NCBI GenBank assembly: GCA_017940085.1
Contig: JAGAZK010000183.1
Coordinates: 1 to 7,246 of the forward strand
Direction of reading: 5' to 3'
Length of the DNA stretch: 7,246 nucleotides
Source of the DNA: Campylobacter sp.
Lineage (GTDB): Bacteria; Campylobacterota; Campylobacteria; Campylobacterales; Campylobacteraceae
Part shown: positions 1-7,195 of the stretch, one piece after another
How the letters are laid out: every line of letters begins with the position of its first letter
Position numbering within the stretch: the stretch's first letter is position 1
Notes under the pieces: generated by a model
Database searches by the model: none
What the model was told of the DNA's origin: nothing
What the model saw: the letters and a program-made list of their open reading frames with translations, nothing else
Made by a program: the position numbers and the translations under genes

Positions 1-17
1 AATTTGATTAAATTTAA

Positions 18-1313
18 TTAAATTTGCTGGTTTGGGGCGTGAATTTTAAAAGCCAAATATATAATGCAAAAGTTAATTAATATTTTCAAATCAGAAAAAT
101 TTTCAAACAAAGCAGCTATGAAATAATACGCAAATACGCTAGATCCTAAGCAAAATAAATAATAATTGTTTTTTAAAAAAAAGGCTTTAATCGAATTAAA
201 AAACAAATAGCAAATTACAAATAAAAAGCAAATTGAACCCAAAATACCATAATGCCAATAAATGCCTAAGATTGCTGGTTCGTCATGCCAAAAATGCGTT
301 TTATAAATTTGTGGATTTTTATCATTTGGCACTTGGGGACCTAATTTTTCTTGGATTTGTGCTGGTTGGTCATTTAAAAATTTTTGATACTGTGTATCTC
401 CTGCGCCAAGTCCACTAAGAGCAAATTTAGAATCCAAAAGCAAAGGAAACCTTTCTTTTATGATAATATCTCTACCGCTGGAGTGCATACCTTGTATATA
501 TTTTACTTGCAAATAGTCGTTTTGGCTGATAGTTATTACAAATGCTAAAATCCCAATAAAAATAAATGAAATAATAGAAAGTAGTTGTTTTTTGCTAAAT
601 ACTCCTTTGAAAATTAAGACAAAAATTATAAATATCAACGAAGCTCCAAAAGCAAGTAATCCGCCCCTAGCACCACATAAAATCAAAAAAACAATACCTA
701 CACACAATAAAAAAGCAAAAAATATTTTTAGTTTTTTGTTTTTCTCAAAAAAACAGCCAATCAAAGCAAAAGCAAAATACACATCAAATGTCGGAGCAAA
801 AAATCTATCTATAATGCTAGGAGAATCGTGTCTTCTATCATTTAGAGACTCTATTGCAACAATATCTTGAATGAAAAAGTAGATTAAATTTACTCCAAAT
901 GAAATAATTATGGCGTAAAAACAAAATTTAATTATTTTTTGCTGATTTTCATTGCTTTTATCTAGCCAAGACAAAAGCATTAATAAAACTAAAAATAAAA
1001 AATCTCGCCTTAAGAGTTTGCTAAATTCTTTTTGGCTATCAAAATATGGATTTAAGGATATTATAATCGCACCCGAAAGTAAAATAAATAACGCTCCCAA
1101 AAGGATAAAATTTGATTTTAAATTTGATAAAAAGTTGGTTTTGGCTGTTTTAAAATCAAAACAAATGTATAAAATTAGTCCAAGAGCAAGTAAAATAGAA
1201 GAAAAATTATTTAGTGCATTTGCTTTGAAAAAAAATGCAAAAAAACACCAAAAAACAATACAATAGCCAATTATAATATTTAATTTTTTGACAAATAAAT
1301 CTCTTTTTATCAT
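18..1313 (-). CDS. O-antigen ligase family membrane protein (WaaL-like)
   Basis: Polytopic inner-membrane protein of about 431 residues with roughly 12 hydrophobic segments and one large hydrophilic, presumably periplasmic, loop near residues 263-346. The Wzy_C/O-antigen ligase hallmarks are visible: GARGG with R216, SSGR with R281, and an H343-D-E-P motif just before the next membrane helix. Their spacing resembles the catalytic R215, R288 and H338 region of E. coli WaaL as I recall it. The family joins undecaprenyl-linked glycan to lipid A-core, or polymerises it. It is the last gene of the heptose operon, 17 bases after gmhA, which supports an LPS/LOS role. I chose ATG at 1313, preceded by a weak GAAAG; a TTG at 1325 would add four residues but has no Shine-Dalgarno. 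A Wzy polymerase cannot be excluded, so no symbol is given. Confidence 0.85.
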   Translation of the reverse strand: MIKRDLFVKKLNIIIGYCIVFWCFFAFFFKANALNNFSSILLALGLILYICFDFKTAKTNFLSNLKSNFILLGALFILLSGAIIISLNPYFDSQKEFSKLLRRDFLFLVLLMLLSWLDKSNENQQKIIKFCFYAIIISFGVNLIYFFIQDIVAIESLNDRRHDSPSIIDRFFAPTFDVYFAFALIGCFFEKNKKLKIFFAFLLCVGIVFLILCGARGGLLAFGASLIFIIFVLIFKGVFSKKQLLSIISFIFIGILAFVITISQNDYLQVKYIQGMHSSGRDIIIKERFPLLLDSKFALSGLGAGDTQYQKFLNDQPAQIQEKLGPQVPNDKNPQIYKTHFWHDEPAILGIYWHYGILGSICFLFVICYLFFNSIKAFFLKNNYYLFCLGSSVFAYYFIAALFENFSDLKILINFCIIYLAFKIHAPNQQI

Positions 1314-1330
1314 TTTTGCTTTCAAATTTA

Positions 1331-1885
1331 TTATTTATACGCTTTATCCACGCCGCCACAAATCGTGTGAATTATAAGAATATGCATTTCTTGAATCCTA
1401 GCGGTATCATCGCTAGGCACAACTAAATTTAATTCGCAAATTTCATTCATCTCTCCACCACCTTTACCGCTAAATCCGATTGTTTTCATACCGATTTTTT
1501 GGGCGACTTCAAAAGCATTTAGCACATTTTTGCTATTGCCACTTGTGGAAATTCCAACCAAAACATCGCCTTTTCGCCCAATCGCACCACACTGCCTAGC
1601 AAAAACTTCGTCATATCCATAATCATTTCCGATTGCAGTGAGTGCCGAAGTATCGGTAGTAAGGGCAATACCAGCAAGTGGGGTTCGCTCTGTTTTGTAT
1701 CTGCCACTAAGTTCAGCTGCAAAATGTTGGCTATCTGCGGCACTTCCACCATTTCCGCAAATTAAAATTCTTCCGCCGTTTTTAAGACAAGTAACTATAA
1801 TCTCAGTCGCTTTTGCTATAAGTGGAGCTAAATTTGCTGTGTTTTTGGCGACTTCTAAATGTGCGTTTAATTCGTTTTCAAACAT
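1331..1885 (-). CDS. gmhA: D-sedoheptulose 7-phosphate isomerase GmhA
   Basis: Cytoplasmic SIS-domain enzyme converting sedoheptulose 7-phosphate to D-glycero-D-manno-heptose 7-phosphate, the first step of ADP-heptose synthesis. It has 184 residues, the usual family length. The phosphate-binding [12 protein letters not shown] motif spans residues 44-55 and a second SIS loop, ISTSGNSKN, spans 112-120. The residues matching the E. coli zinc and catalytic set H61, E65, Q172 and H180 are all present at a constant offset of seven: H54, E58, Q165 and H173. The protein therefore looks fully active. It starts two bases after the hldE stop codon, and its Shine-Dalgarno AAAGGA (1891-1896) lies inside the last hldE codons, so translation is probably coupled. 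The nearby heptose genes rule out the related DiaA-type SIS proteins. Confidence 0.96.
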   Translation of the reverse strand: MFENELNAHLEVAKNTANLAPLIAKATEIIVTCLKNGGRILICGNGGSAADSQHFAAELSGRYKTERTPLAGIALTTDTSALTAIGNDYGYDEVFARQCGAIGRKGDVLVGISTSGNSKNVLNAFEVAQKIGMKTIGFSGKGGGEMNEICELNLVVPSDDTARIQEMHILIIHTICGGVDKAYK

Positions 1886-1887
1886 TT

Positions 1888-3270
1888 TTATCCTTTTATT
1901 TTGTTGATTAAATTTGTGGTGCTTTTGCCTTCAACGAAATCAATTAGTTTTGTAACTCCCGCAAATTCACTTCCGACCACTTTTTTGCCCGTATAATCAG
2001 CCCCCTTAACCAAAATATCGGGCTTCAAAGCTTTTATTAGGTCGTGTGGCGTATCATCGTCAAAAATCGTTACAAAATCCACGCATTCAAGAGCTGCAAG
2101 CATTTTAGCTCGGTCATTTTGTTCATTTACGGGACGCGGATCGCCTTTTAGAGCTTTTACGGAGCGATCCGAATTTAGCCCTACAATCAAAATATCACCA
2201 AGCTCTTTTGCCTTTTGCAAGTAAGAAATATGCCCCACATGCAAAATATCAAAACAACCATTTGTGAAAACCACTTTTTTATCTTTTAAATAAAGCCCAA
2301 GAAGTGTCGGTAAATCCACAATCTTTCGCTCCAAGCCAATTTTTGTGCTTTTTAGAGCTTCGATTTCGCTCCAAGAAGCATCTGCTGATCCTACTTTGCC
2401 CACAACTACCGCAGCTGCTAAATTTGCAGTCTCAATCGCTTCATCTATACTTGTTTTACTTGCTAAGCAGTATCCAAGAGTGGCTAGGACGCTATCTCCG
2501 GCTCCTGTTACATCAAAAACTTCTTTTGCAAGAGCAGGGAAACGCTTTATTTGCGAATTTTCATCACAAAGAATTATTCCTTCTTCGCTAAGCGTGATTA
2601 GACCAAATTTAAGATTAAATTTTTGCTTTAAATTTAACACTGCTTCATAGATACTTTGGGCTGAGTTTAAATTTGCATCTAGTGCAATTCCTGCTTCTTT
2701 TTTGTTTGGTGTCAGAAGCGTAGCACCGCTGTATTTAGAATAATCTTTGCCTTTTGGATCGACAAGGACAAATTTATCCTTAGCAGTGGTTTTAGAAATG
2801 ATTTCTTGGCATAAATTTTTTGTTAGCACACCTTTGCCATAATCGCTAAGCAAAACTATGTCGTAATGAGCTAAAATTTCATCAAATTTAGCTGTGATTT
2901 CATCCGCACAATTTATATCGCAAACACTTTCTGTATCTACGCGTAAGACTTGCTGATGAGCGACCATTATGCGTGATTTTTGGCTAGATTTGCGGTTTTT
3001 TTCTTTTATGACAAGCTCAGCTTTCGCACCTCTTTGGGAGATTAAATTTAATATCTCATCGCCAAGCTTGTCATCTCCGATTACACTTATTACGCCAACT
3101 TCTGCTCCAAGTGCGATTAAATTTGAAACTACATTTCCGCTTCCGCCAAGTCTTTTGTTTTCATTTTGGTTTAGCACAACTTGCACAGGGGCTTCTGGGG
3201 AAATTCTATCGCAACTTCCCCAGATATAATGATCTATCATCAAATCCCCAACAACCAAAATCTTAGGCAT
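1888..3270 (-). CDS. hldE: Bifunctional heptose 7-phosphate kinase / heptose 1-phosphate adenylyltransferase HldE
   Basis: Two-domain cytoplasmic enzyme of 460 residues, complete for the fused RfaE/HldE form. The N-terminal ribokinase/PfkB domain (about 1-310) carries GDLMIDHY near residue 8, the GGSGNV sugar-binding turn at 42-47, and the VTGAGDS anion-hole and catalytic-base motif at 254-260 with D259. It phosphorylates heptose 7-phosphate at C1. The C-terminal nucleotidyltransferase domain (about 328-460) carries [11 protein letters not shown] at 337-347, whose HxGH is the signature of the cytidylyltransferase-like fold, and a GKSTT motif near 448 that contacts nucleotide phosphates. It transfers AMP from ATP to heptose 1-phosphate. 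Its start overlaps the end of hldD by eight bases, with only a poor ribosome-binding site, so reinitiation from hldD is likely. Both active sites look intact. Confidence 0.97.
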   Translation of the reverse strand: MPKILVVGDLMIDHYIWGSCDRISPEAPVQVVLNQNENKRLGGSGNVVSNLIALGAEVGVISVIGDDKLGDEILNLISQRGAKAELVIKEKNRKSSQKSRIMVAHQQVLRVDTESVCDINCADEITAKFDEILAHYDIVLLSDYGKGVLTKNLCQEIISKTTAKDKFVLVDPKGKDYSKYSGATLLTPNKKEAGIALDANLNSAQSIYEAVLNLKQKFNLKFGLITLSEEGIILCDENSQIKRFPALAKEVFDVTGAGDSVLATLGYCLASKTSIDEAIETANLAAAVVVGKVGSADASWSEIEALKSTKIGLERKIVDLPTLLGLYLKDKKVVFTNGCFDILHVGHISYLQKAKELGDILIVGLNSDRSVKALKGDPRPVNEQNDRAKMLAALECVDFVTIFDDDTPHDLIKALKPDILVKGADYTGKKVVGSEFAGVTKLIDFVEGKSTTNLINKIKG

Positions 3271-4234
3271 CTTGTAAGCTTTCGTGGATTTTGATGATTT
3301 CAGGTAAATAATCTTTTATGCCGTCTTCAAGCGTCCATTTTGGCTCGTATCCAAGTGCAGTTTTGATAGGCTCAATGTCGGCTTGTGTGAAAAATTGATA
3401 TTGAGAGCTAAATGGATTTGGGATATACTCGTTGCCATAATTTACGCCAATTTGTTTTTGCAAAATATCAGCTATATCTTGAAAACTTCTTGCAACTCCT
3501 GTTCCTACATTAAAAATTCCACCTATGCTTGATTTAATAGCAAGTTCGTTTGCTAAGATTATGTCTTTTATATAAATAAAATCTCTTAATATTTTGTTGC
3601 TTCCGTGAAATAATTTAGGCGGTTTTCTGCTTAAAATTTGAAGTCCAAAACCAAGCACCATTGAAGCGGTTTTGTTTTTGTAAAATTCCCCAGCTCCATA
3701 TACATTAAAATATCTTAGCCCAATAGTTTTCGTGCCAAATTCTTTATCAAATTTGAGTGCGAGTTTATCCATCATAAATTTGCTAAATCCATACACATTA
3801 ATCGGACTTTCGCTTTCCCAGACTTTTTGAGGACCAGGCGAATCCCCATAAGTCGCAGCAGAGCTTGAATAAACCATTTTTGCATTTAAATCTCGTGAGA
3901 TTTCAAGCAAATCATAAAATGAGTTTAAATTTACTTTTAAAATCTCATCTTGTTCTTTGACTGTGGTATCTGAAATGGCGGCTTGATGAAGAATAACATC
4001 TGGCTTAAATTGCCTAATTTTTTGTATTGTAGCACTATCACAGATATTTCCGCAATAAATTTCCCCACTAAATCCTAATAAATTTTTAAAATGCCCAAAA
4101 CTTCGCAAATTGCCATTGCTAAAAGTTTTATCGCTCCTAAAACAATCCACCACTAAAACATCATGCTCACTCATAAAATGCTTGGCTAAATTTGAGCCGA
4201 TAAATCCAGCTCCACCTGTAATCGCTATTTTCAT
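3263..4234 (-). CDS. hldD: ADP-glyceromanno-heptose 6-epimerase HldD
   Basis: Extended short-chain dehydrogenase of 323 residues that epimerises ADP-D-glycero-D-manno-heptose at C6, giving the ADP-L-glycero form used by heptosyltransferases for the inner core. The N-terminal Rossmann nucleotide-binding motif TGGAGFIG spans residues 6-13. The catalytic set is a serine in YSSSAATYG (122-130) and the Y148-G-F-S-K152 pair. The RDFIY motif at 217-221, shared by sugar-nucleotide epimerases, is also present. It could be mistaken for GalE on motifs alone, but its place between gmhB and hldE and its length point to HldD. The start ATG overlaps the gmhB stop as ATGA, and a good AAAGGAG Shine-Dalgarno lies five bases upstream inside gmhB. 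Confidence 0.95.
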   Translation of the reverse strand: MKIAITGGAGFIGSNLAKHFMSEHDVLVVDCFRSDKTFSNGNLRSFGHFKNLLGFSGEIYCGNICDSATIQKIRQFKPDVILHQAAISDTTVKEQDEILKVNLNSFYDLLEISRDLNAKMVYSSSAATYGDSPGPQKVWESESPINVYGFSKFMMDKLALKFDKEFGTKTIGLRYFNVYGAGEFYKNKTASMVLGFGLQILSRKPPKLFHGSNKILRDFIYIKDIILANELAIKSSIGGIFNVGTGVARSFQDIADILQKQIGVNYGNEYIPNPFSSQYQFFTQADIEPIKTALGYEPKWTLEDGIKDYLPEIIKIHESLQDA

Positions 4235-4722
4235 AACTTCTCCTTTATTATTTCGTAAATTTCTCTCAAACTACCGCCATCTTTGCCGATCTGATAAGCA
4301 CAGCCCAAATTTGCCGCATTTGCAGCTTCTATATCACTAATCTTATCACCAATTAAAATAGAATTTTGTGGATTTATATCAAATTCTTTTAATCCTTGCA
4401 AAATCATACCAGCTTTTGGCTTTCTACACTCACAATTTTCTTCTGGTGAATGTGGGCAAAAATAGACTTTATCGATAAAAACGCCGTTTTTAGTAAATTC
4501 ATCTAGCATAAATTTATTTAATTTCTCAAAATCATCAAGAGTATAAAATCCCCTTGAAATGCCAGATTGATTTGTAACGATAATCAGCAAATACCCAAGC
4601 TCTTTAAATCCACGCAAAGCCTCAAAAACGCCATTTATAAATTTAAAATCGCTAATTTTGCTTACATATCCGCTATCTTCGTTAATAACTCCGTCTCTAT
4701 CTAAAAATACAGCTTTTTTCAT
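4231..4722 (-). CDS. gmhB: D-glycero-beta-D-manno-heptose 1,7-bisphosphate 7-phosphatase GmhB
   Basis: HAD-superfamily phosphatase of 163 residues, slightly short but complete; it removes the C7 phosphate from heptose 1,7-bisphosphate. Visible motifs are the nucleophile and acid pair D8 and D10 in FLDRDGVIN, motif II TNQSG at 50-54, and motif III/IV with K103 and GDKISD at 125-130 (D126, D130). The structural zinc site of the GmhB/HisB-N group is present as C89, H91, C97 and C99 in a CPH...CEC arrangement. It is the first gene of the operon. There is no recognisable Shine-Dalgarno before its ATG (AAAACCT), and a TATAAT box sits only 12 bases upstream, so the mRNA leader may be nearly absent. 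The MKKAVFLDRDG start matches the family. Confidence 0.95.
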   Translation of the reverse strand: MKKAVFLDRDGVINEDSGYVSKISDFKFINGVFEALRGFKELGYLLIIVTNQSGISRGFYTLDDFEKLNKFMLDEFTKNGVFIDKVYFCPHSPEENCECRKPKAGMILQGLKEFDINPQNSILIGDKISDIEAANAANLGCAYQIGKDGGSLREIYEIIKEKL

Positions 4723-4734
4723 AGGTTTTATTTT

Positions 4735-4740
4735 ATTATA
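4735..4740 (-). promoter_or_regulatory. Predicted -10 box of the gmhB operon
   Basis: Perfect TATAAT on the minus strand, with 12 bases between it and the gmhB ATG. Upstream is A/T-rich with AAATTT runs and no clear -35, as is usual for Campylobacter sigma-70 promoters. Transcription would begin around 4727-4729, leaving a leader of about five to seven bases. The motif is seen; its function is inferred. Confidence 0.6.
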
Positions 4741-4796
4741 AATTTGCTTAAATTTACGGAGTCTTTGAATTTAACAAAAATTTAAGTCTAGCTTAA

Positions 4797-4802
4797 TATA
4801 AT
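4797..4802 (+). promoter_or_regulatory. Predicted -10 box of the cytochrome c gene
   Basis: Perfect TATAAT on the plus strand, 31 bases before the cytochrome ATG. A start near 4809 would leave a leader of about 25 bases containing the AAAGGA Shine-Dalgarno at 4821-4826, seven bases from the ATG. No convincing -35 is seen. It diverges from the gmhB promoter within the same 111-base intergenic stretch. Confidence 0.65.
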
Positions 4803-4833
4803 ACCCCTAATTTTTTTGTGAAAGGATTTTATT

Positions 4834-5151
4834 ATGAAAAAATTTTTCTTAGTTTCCTGTGTTGCAGCACTTTTTGCAAGTTATGCAAGTGCAGCTGATG
4901 GTGCGACAGTATTTAAAAAATGCATCGCTTGTCATGGCCCAAAAGCTGAAAAATCTTATTTGAATAAGGTTCCTGTGCTTACTACTATCGATCCAGCTAC
5001 AAGACTTGCTGATATGAAAGCTTACAAAGCTGGCACAGTAAATGGCGGCAAAGGTAAATTTGGTATGGGTGGCGTAATGAAAGGTCAAATGGCAACATTG
5101 AGTGATGACGATATGGCTGCTGTTAATGATTATATCTCTACTCTAAAATAA
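4834..5151 (+). CDS. Periplasmic monoheme cytochrome c (c553/c6-like, CccA-type)
   Basis: Small class I cytochrome c of 105 residues. An N-terminal Sec signal peptide (basic MKK, hydrophobic core, ASYASA at 15-20) should be cleaved after about residue 20, leaving a mature protein of about 85 residues. One heme site is present, C30-I-A-C33-H34. The axial methionine is one of M78, M82 or M86 in the Gly/Met-rich stretch before the C-terminal helix LSDDDMAAVNDYI; the exact ligand cannot be settled by eye. Such proteins carry electrons from the bc1 complex to the cbb3 oxidase. The C. jejuni gene in the same position beside gmhB is Cj1153 (CccA), also reported to help keep apocytochrome cysteines reduced for heme attachment; orthology is inferred from position and type. 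It has its own promoter and Shine-Dalgarno and a hairpin terminator just downstream. Confidence 0.92.
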   Translation: MKKFFLVSCVAALFASYASAADGATVFKKCIACHGPKAEKSYLNKVPVLTTIDPATRLADMKAYKAGTVNGGKGKFGMGGVMKGQMATLSDDDMAAVNDYISTLK

Positions 5152-5156
5152 TTCTT

Positions 5157-5176
5157 AGGGAGCAAATTTGCTCCCT
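5157..5176 (+). terminator. Perfect 20-base palindrome, probable terminator of the cytochrome gene
   Basis: A perfect inverted repeat begins five bases after the cytochrome stop codon. It can fold into an eight-base-pair stem (AGGGAGCA with TGCTCCCT) around a four-base AATT loop. Only three T residues follow before AACTTC, so the U tract is weak and termination may be partial. It ends 19 bases before the next ATG, so read-through probably contributes to transcription of the downstream hydrolase gene. Confidence 0.7.
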
Positions 5177-5195
5177 TTAACTTCAAATCCCAAAA

Positions 5196-5798
5196 ATGCA
5201 AAAAATTGTTTTTGTTGTCGTGGCTGTTTTGGTAGCCGGGTTTTTACTAACTCGTCCAAATAGTCCAAAATCTATTTGTGATCTCAAAGGCTCAAATATA
5301 ATAACTATCGGAGATAGCGTAGCAAACGGATTTGGAGTAAGCCCAAACGATACTTTTGCTTTCAAAGTGGCAAAAAATTTTGGCAAAAATGCCGTTAAGC
5401 TTGGGATTGACGGAGAAATTAGTGCGGAATTATTAGGGCGAATTGATAGCGAATTAAATAAATTTAACAATATATCTGCGATACTAATTTCTATCGGCGG
5501 AAACGATATTTTAAGAAAAATTCCACAAAATACCACACAAAATAATTTAACTCAAATAATCCAAAAAGCTAAAAATTATTCAACTTGTGTGGTGGTTTTG
5601 GGTGTGCCTGATAAACCGCTTGGCTTAGTGGCTGATTTTTATGAAGATATTGCTAGTGAGCAAAAGATTATTTTAGATACAAGTATGGGCAAGATTTTAA
5701 GAAGTGGGAGTCTAAAAGTAGATCAAATCCACCCAAACGCTCAAGGACACGAGATTATTACTCAAAATATTTCAAATTTAATCAAAAAAGCAAAGTGA
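5196..5798 (+). CDS. Membrane-anchored SGNH/GDSL-family hydrolase (TesA/arylesterase-like)
   Basis: Hydrolase of 200 residues with an uncleaved-looking N-terminal hydrophobic segment (about 3-18), so the catalytic domain is probably tethered in the periplasm. C28 is not in a lipobox. The four SGNH blocks are visible: GDS with nucleophile S41, a block II glycine near G73, GGND with N103 at 101-104, and D176-x-x-H179 in DQIHPNAQGH. The closest general match is the TesA/multifunctional arylesterase and lysophospholipase group, which cleaves ester or thioester bonds; the real substrate is unknown. Acyl or acetyl groups on envelope glycans or lipids are possible given the location. The ATG at 5196 is the first start after an in-frame stop at 5178, but no Shine-Dalgarno precedes it. 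It shares orientation with the cytochrome gene across the hairpin terminator. Confidence 0.85.
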   Translation: MQKIVFVVVAVLVAGFLLTRPNSPKSICDLKGSNIITIGDSVANGFGVSPNDTFAFKVAKNFGKNAVKLGIDGEISAELLGRIDSELNKFNNISAILISIGGNDILRKIPQNTTQNNLTQIIQKAKNYSTCVVVLGVPDKPLGLVADFYEDIASEQKIILDTSMGKILRSGSLKVDQIHPNAQGHEIITQNISNLIKKAK

Positions 5799-5855
5799 AT
5801 TAAGCAAATTTACTTAAATTTTACATAATCTAAATAAATCAAACAAATTTTTGTA

Positions 5856-7190
5856 TTATTTTAATTTATCAGCAATAAACCGTTCTAAAATTTTAGCAGA
5901 AGGATAATTAGACATTGATGCAATTCCGTTTGCTAATTCAACAGGATATAAAGCCCCTTCATATTTTCTACTAATTATTGAAGGTATGGTTGATAAAATC
6001 TTATTTAAACCTATTAGATCTTTCTCTTGAGGATAATTCTTATCTTTTTTATATCCTCCTGTAGTAATATTAAGTACATAATTAGTATTTGGATCAATTG
6101 ATACTAAAACTTTTTCTCCCCAGTTAGTTCTAATTCCATATGGATTTGGTTGTTCCGGAGTTCTTTGAATTACATGTTGAATAAACTTATGCGAAAGAAC
6201 TGCATATTTTATTTTTCCTGATTCATAAGGAATATATTTCTTTATAGAATCAAGATAATCTATAAATTTACCAGATTTTTCACTTCCCATTATATGAATT
6301 GGTCTGTTTTGCTTTTGTGCGAAATTTAGAAATTCACGAATATTTGGGACAAGTTTTGAGTACTGTGCCCCTAATGTCATAGGACCATCTTTTACAAATA
6401 GAGTTCTTGTTACTGCCTGTTTATCTTGCATATCCCATTGTAAACGGATAATTGTAAAAAGCATTAACAATTCCATTATGAGCATATACGATGTGGCAAC
6501 TTTTCCCGAAATTGATTCTTCTGACATATCAAGATGAAAGCCAAGCATATCTGTTAGAAGCACTTTTTTATGACAATAAGGACATTCTCCTTCATCTGAA
6601 TCATAAGGAATCCCATCTTCGATTTTTTTCGCACAATAAGGACATTCAAAATCTAATGAATTTGGCTTTTCATTTGACCATTTTTTATAGGTAAGCCATT
6701 TTAATGTATCAAAATACATTCTTCCATTTGAAGGATCCATTCTCATTGAATCATAAATAATATAACGTACAGATTCATTTATTGATTTTCCCTTTGAAAC
6801 GACATTTCGTAGAGGCAGAATTGTAGAATGATATTCTGCAGAGTCTTTCATAATATCTTGCAAAAGCAAAGGATGTGGATTGTTCTTGTCTATCTTAGCA
6901 ATTTTTCGCTGCTGGATGTTCATTAATGCTGTTTTTATAAAAGAAACTTCTCTTTTATTTTCTACAACTTCTTGATATGAGCCATCAGAAACCCAAATTT
7001 CTTCTAAAGGACTTTCTTTGCGAGGATCATAGGAATGCCATAAACCTTTTTCTTCATCTCCAAAAGATTCTTCTTCTGTAGATTCGAAATTCTTTATAAG
7101 CTCATTAACCCATTCACTATTAATAACAGCTAGATGTCCAATTTTCGAAGCTGATTCAAATGGAAGATTATTTCCTGCGGAATATGCCAT
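5856..7190 (-). CDS. NurA-family nuclease with internal zinc ribbon
   Basis: Protein of 444 residues that I place in the NurA 5'-3' nuclease family (PF09376), which has an RNase H-like fold and acts on DNA ends with the HerA ATPase. Evidence is the hallmark motif I, VSDGSY, with putative metal ligand D69; the later FVKDGPM with D268, as in NurA motif III; and the GSEKSGKFIDYLDSI segment near 302-316. Between these lies a zinc ribbon, C183-x2-C186 and C203-x2-C206 (both CPYC), followed by a LTDMLGFH stretch that I recall from bacterial NurA homologues. No signal peptide or membrane segment is seen, so it is cytoplasmic. ATG at 7190 lies 10 bases from an AAGGAGG site; GTG at 7196, overlapping the upstream stop, would add two residues. 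AAATTT words are sparse compared with neighbours, suggesting acquired DNA. Its activity is inferred from motifs. Confidence 0.8.
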   Translation of the reverse strand: MAYSAGNNLPFESASKIGHLAVINSEWVNELIKNFESTEEESFGDEEKGLWHSYDPRKESPLEEIWVSDGSYQEVVENKREVSFIKTALMNIQQRKIAKIDKNNPHPLLLQDIMKDSAEYHSTILPLRNVVSKGKSINESVRYIIYDSMRMDPSNGRMYFDTLKWLTYKKWSNEKPNSLDFECPYCAKKIEDGIPYDSDEGECPYCHKKVLLTDMLGFHLDMSEESISGKVATSYMLIMELLMLFTIIRLQWDMQDKQAVTRTLFVKDGPMTLGAQYSKLVPNIREFLNFAQKQNRPIHIMGSEKSGKFIDYLDSIKKYIPYESGKIKYAVLSHKFIQHVIQRTPEQPNPYGIRTNWGEKVLVSIDPNTNYVLNITTGGYKKDKNYPQEKDLIGLNKILSTIPSIISRKYEGALYPVELANGIASMSNYPSAKILERFIADKLK

Positions 7191-7195
7191 AGTCA

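Noticed and set aside
1..30. Tandem-looking ATTAAATTT repeats at the left edge
   Set aside because: AAATTT words are abundant through the native part of the window, so this looks like background composition rather than a specific repeat.
169..182. T6-A8 homopolymer tract inside the ligase gene, as a possible phase-variation site
   Set aside because: The run is short and A/T, whereas Campylobacter phase variation usually uses long G/C tracts; the frame is intact and such runs are expected at this base composition.
592..1266. Plus-strand Lys/Asn-rich frames opposite the O-antigen ligase gene
   Set aside because: They are the antisense of membrane-helix codons in an AT-rich gene; no recognisable protein features.
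1519..1752. 77-residue minus-strand frame inside gmhA
   Set aside because: It is an out-of-frame shadow of gmhA, which has every catalytic residue in the other frame; there is no ribosome-binding site.
2304..3229. Several plus-strand open frames opposite hldE
   Set aside because: They are antisense shadows with low-complexity Leu/Ser-rich translations, no family motifs and no start signals.
4849..5536. Minus-strand frames opposite the cytochrome and SGNH hydrolase genes
   Set aside because: The plus-strand genes carry clear motifs (CxxCH, GDS, GGND, DxxH); these frames carry none.
5800..5817. Possible hairpin TTAAG...CTTAA between the convergent hydrolase and nuclease genes
   Set aside because: The stem is only five weak base pairs with an eight-base loop and no clear T run, too little to call a terminator.
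6491..6694. 67-residue plus-strand frame opposite the NurA-family gene
   Set aside because: It is an antisense shadow crossing the zinc-ribbon codons, with no start signal.
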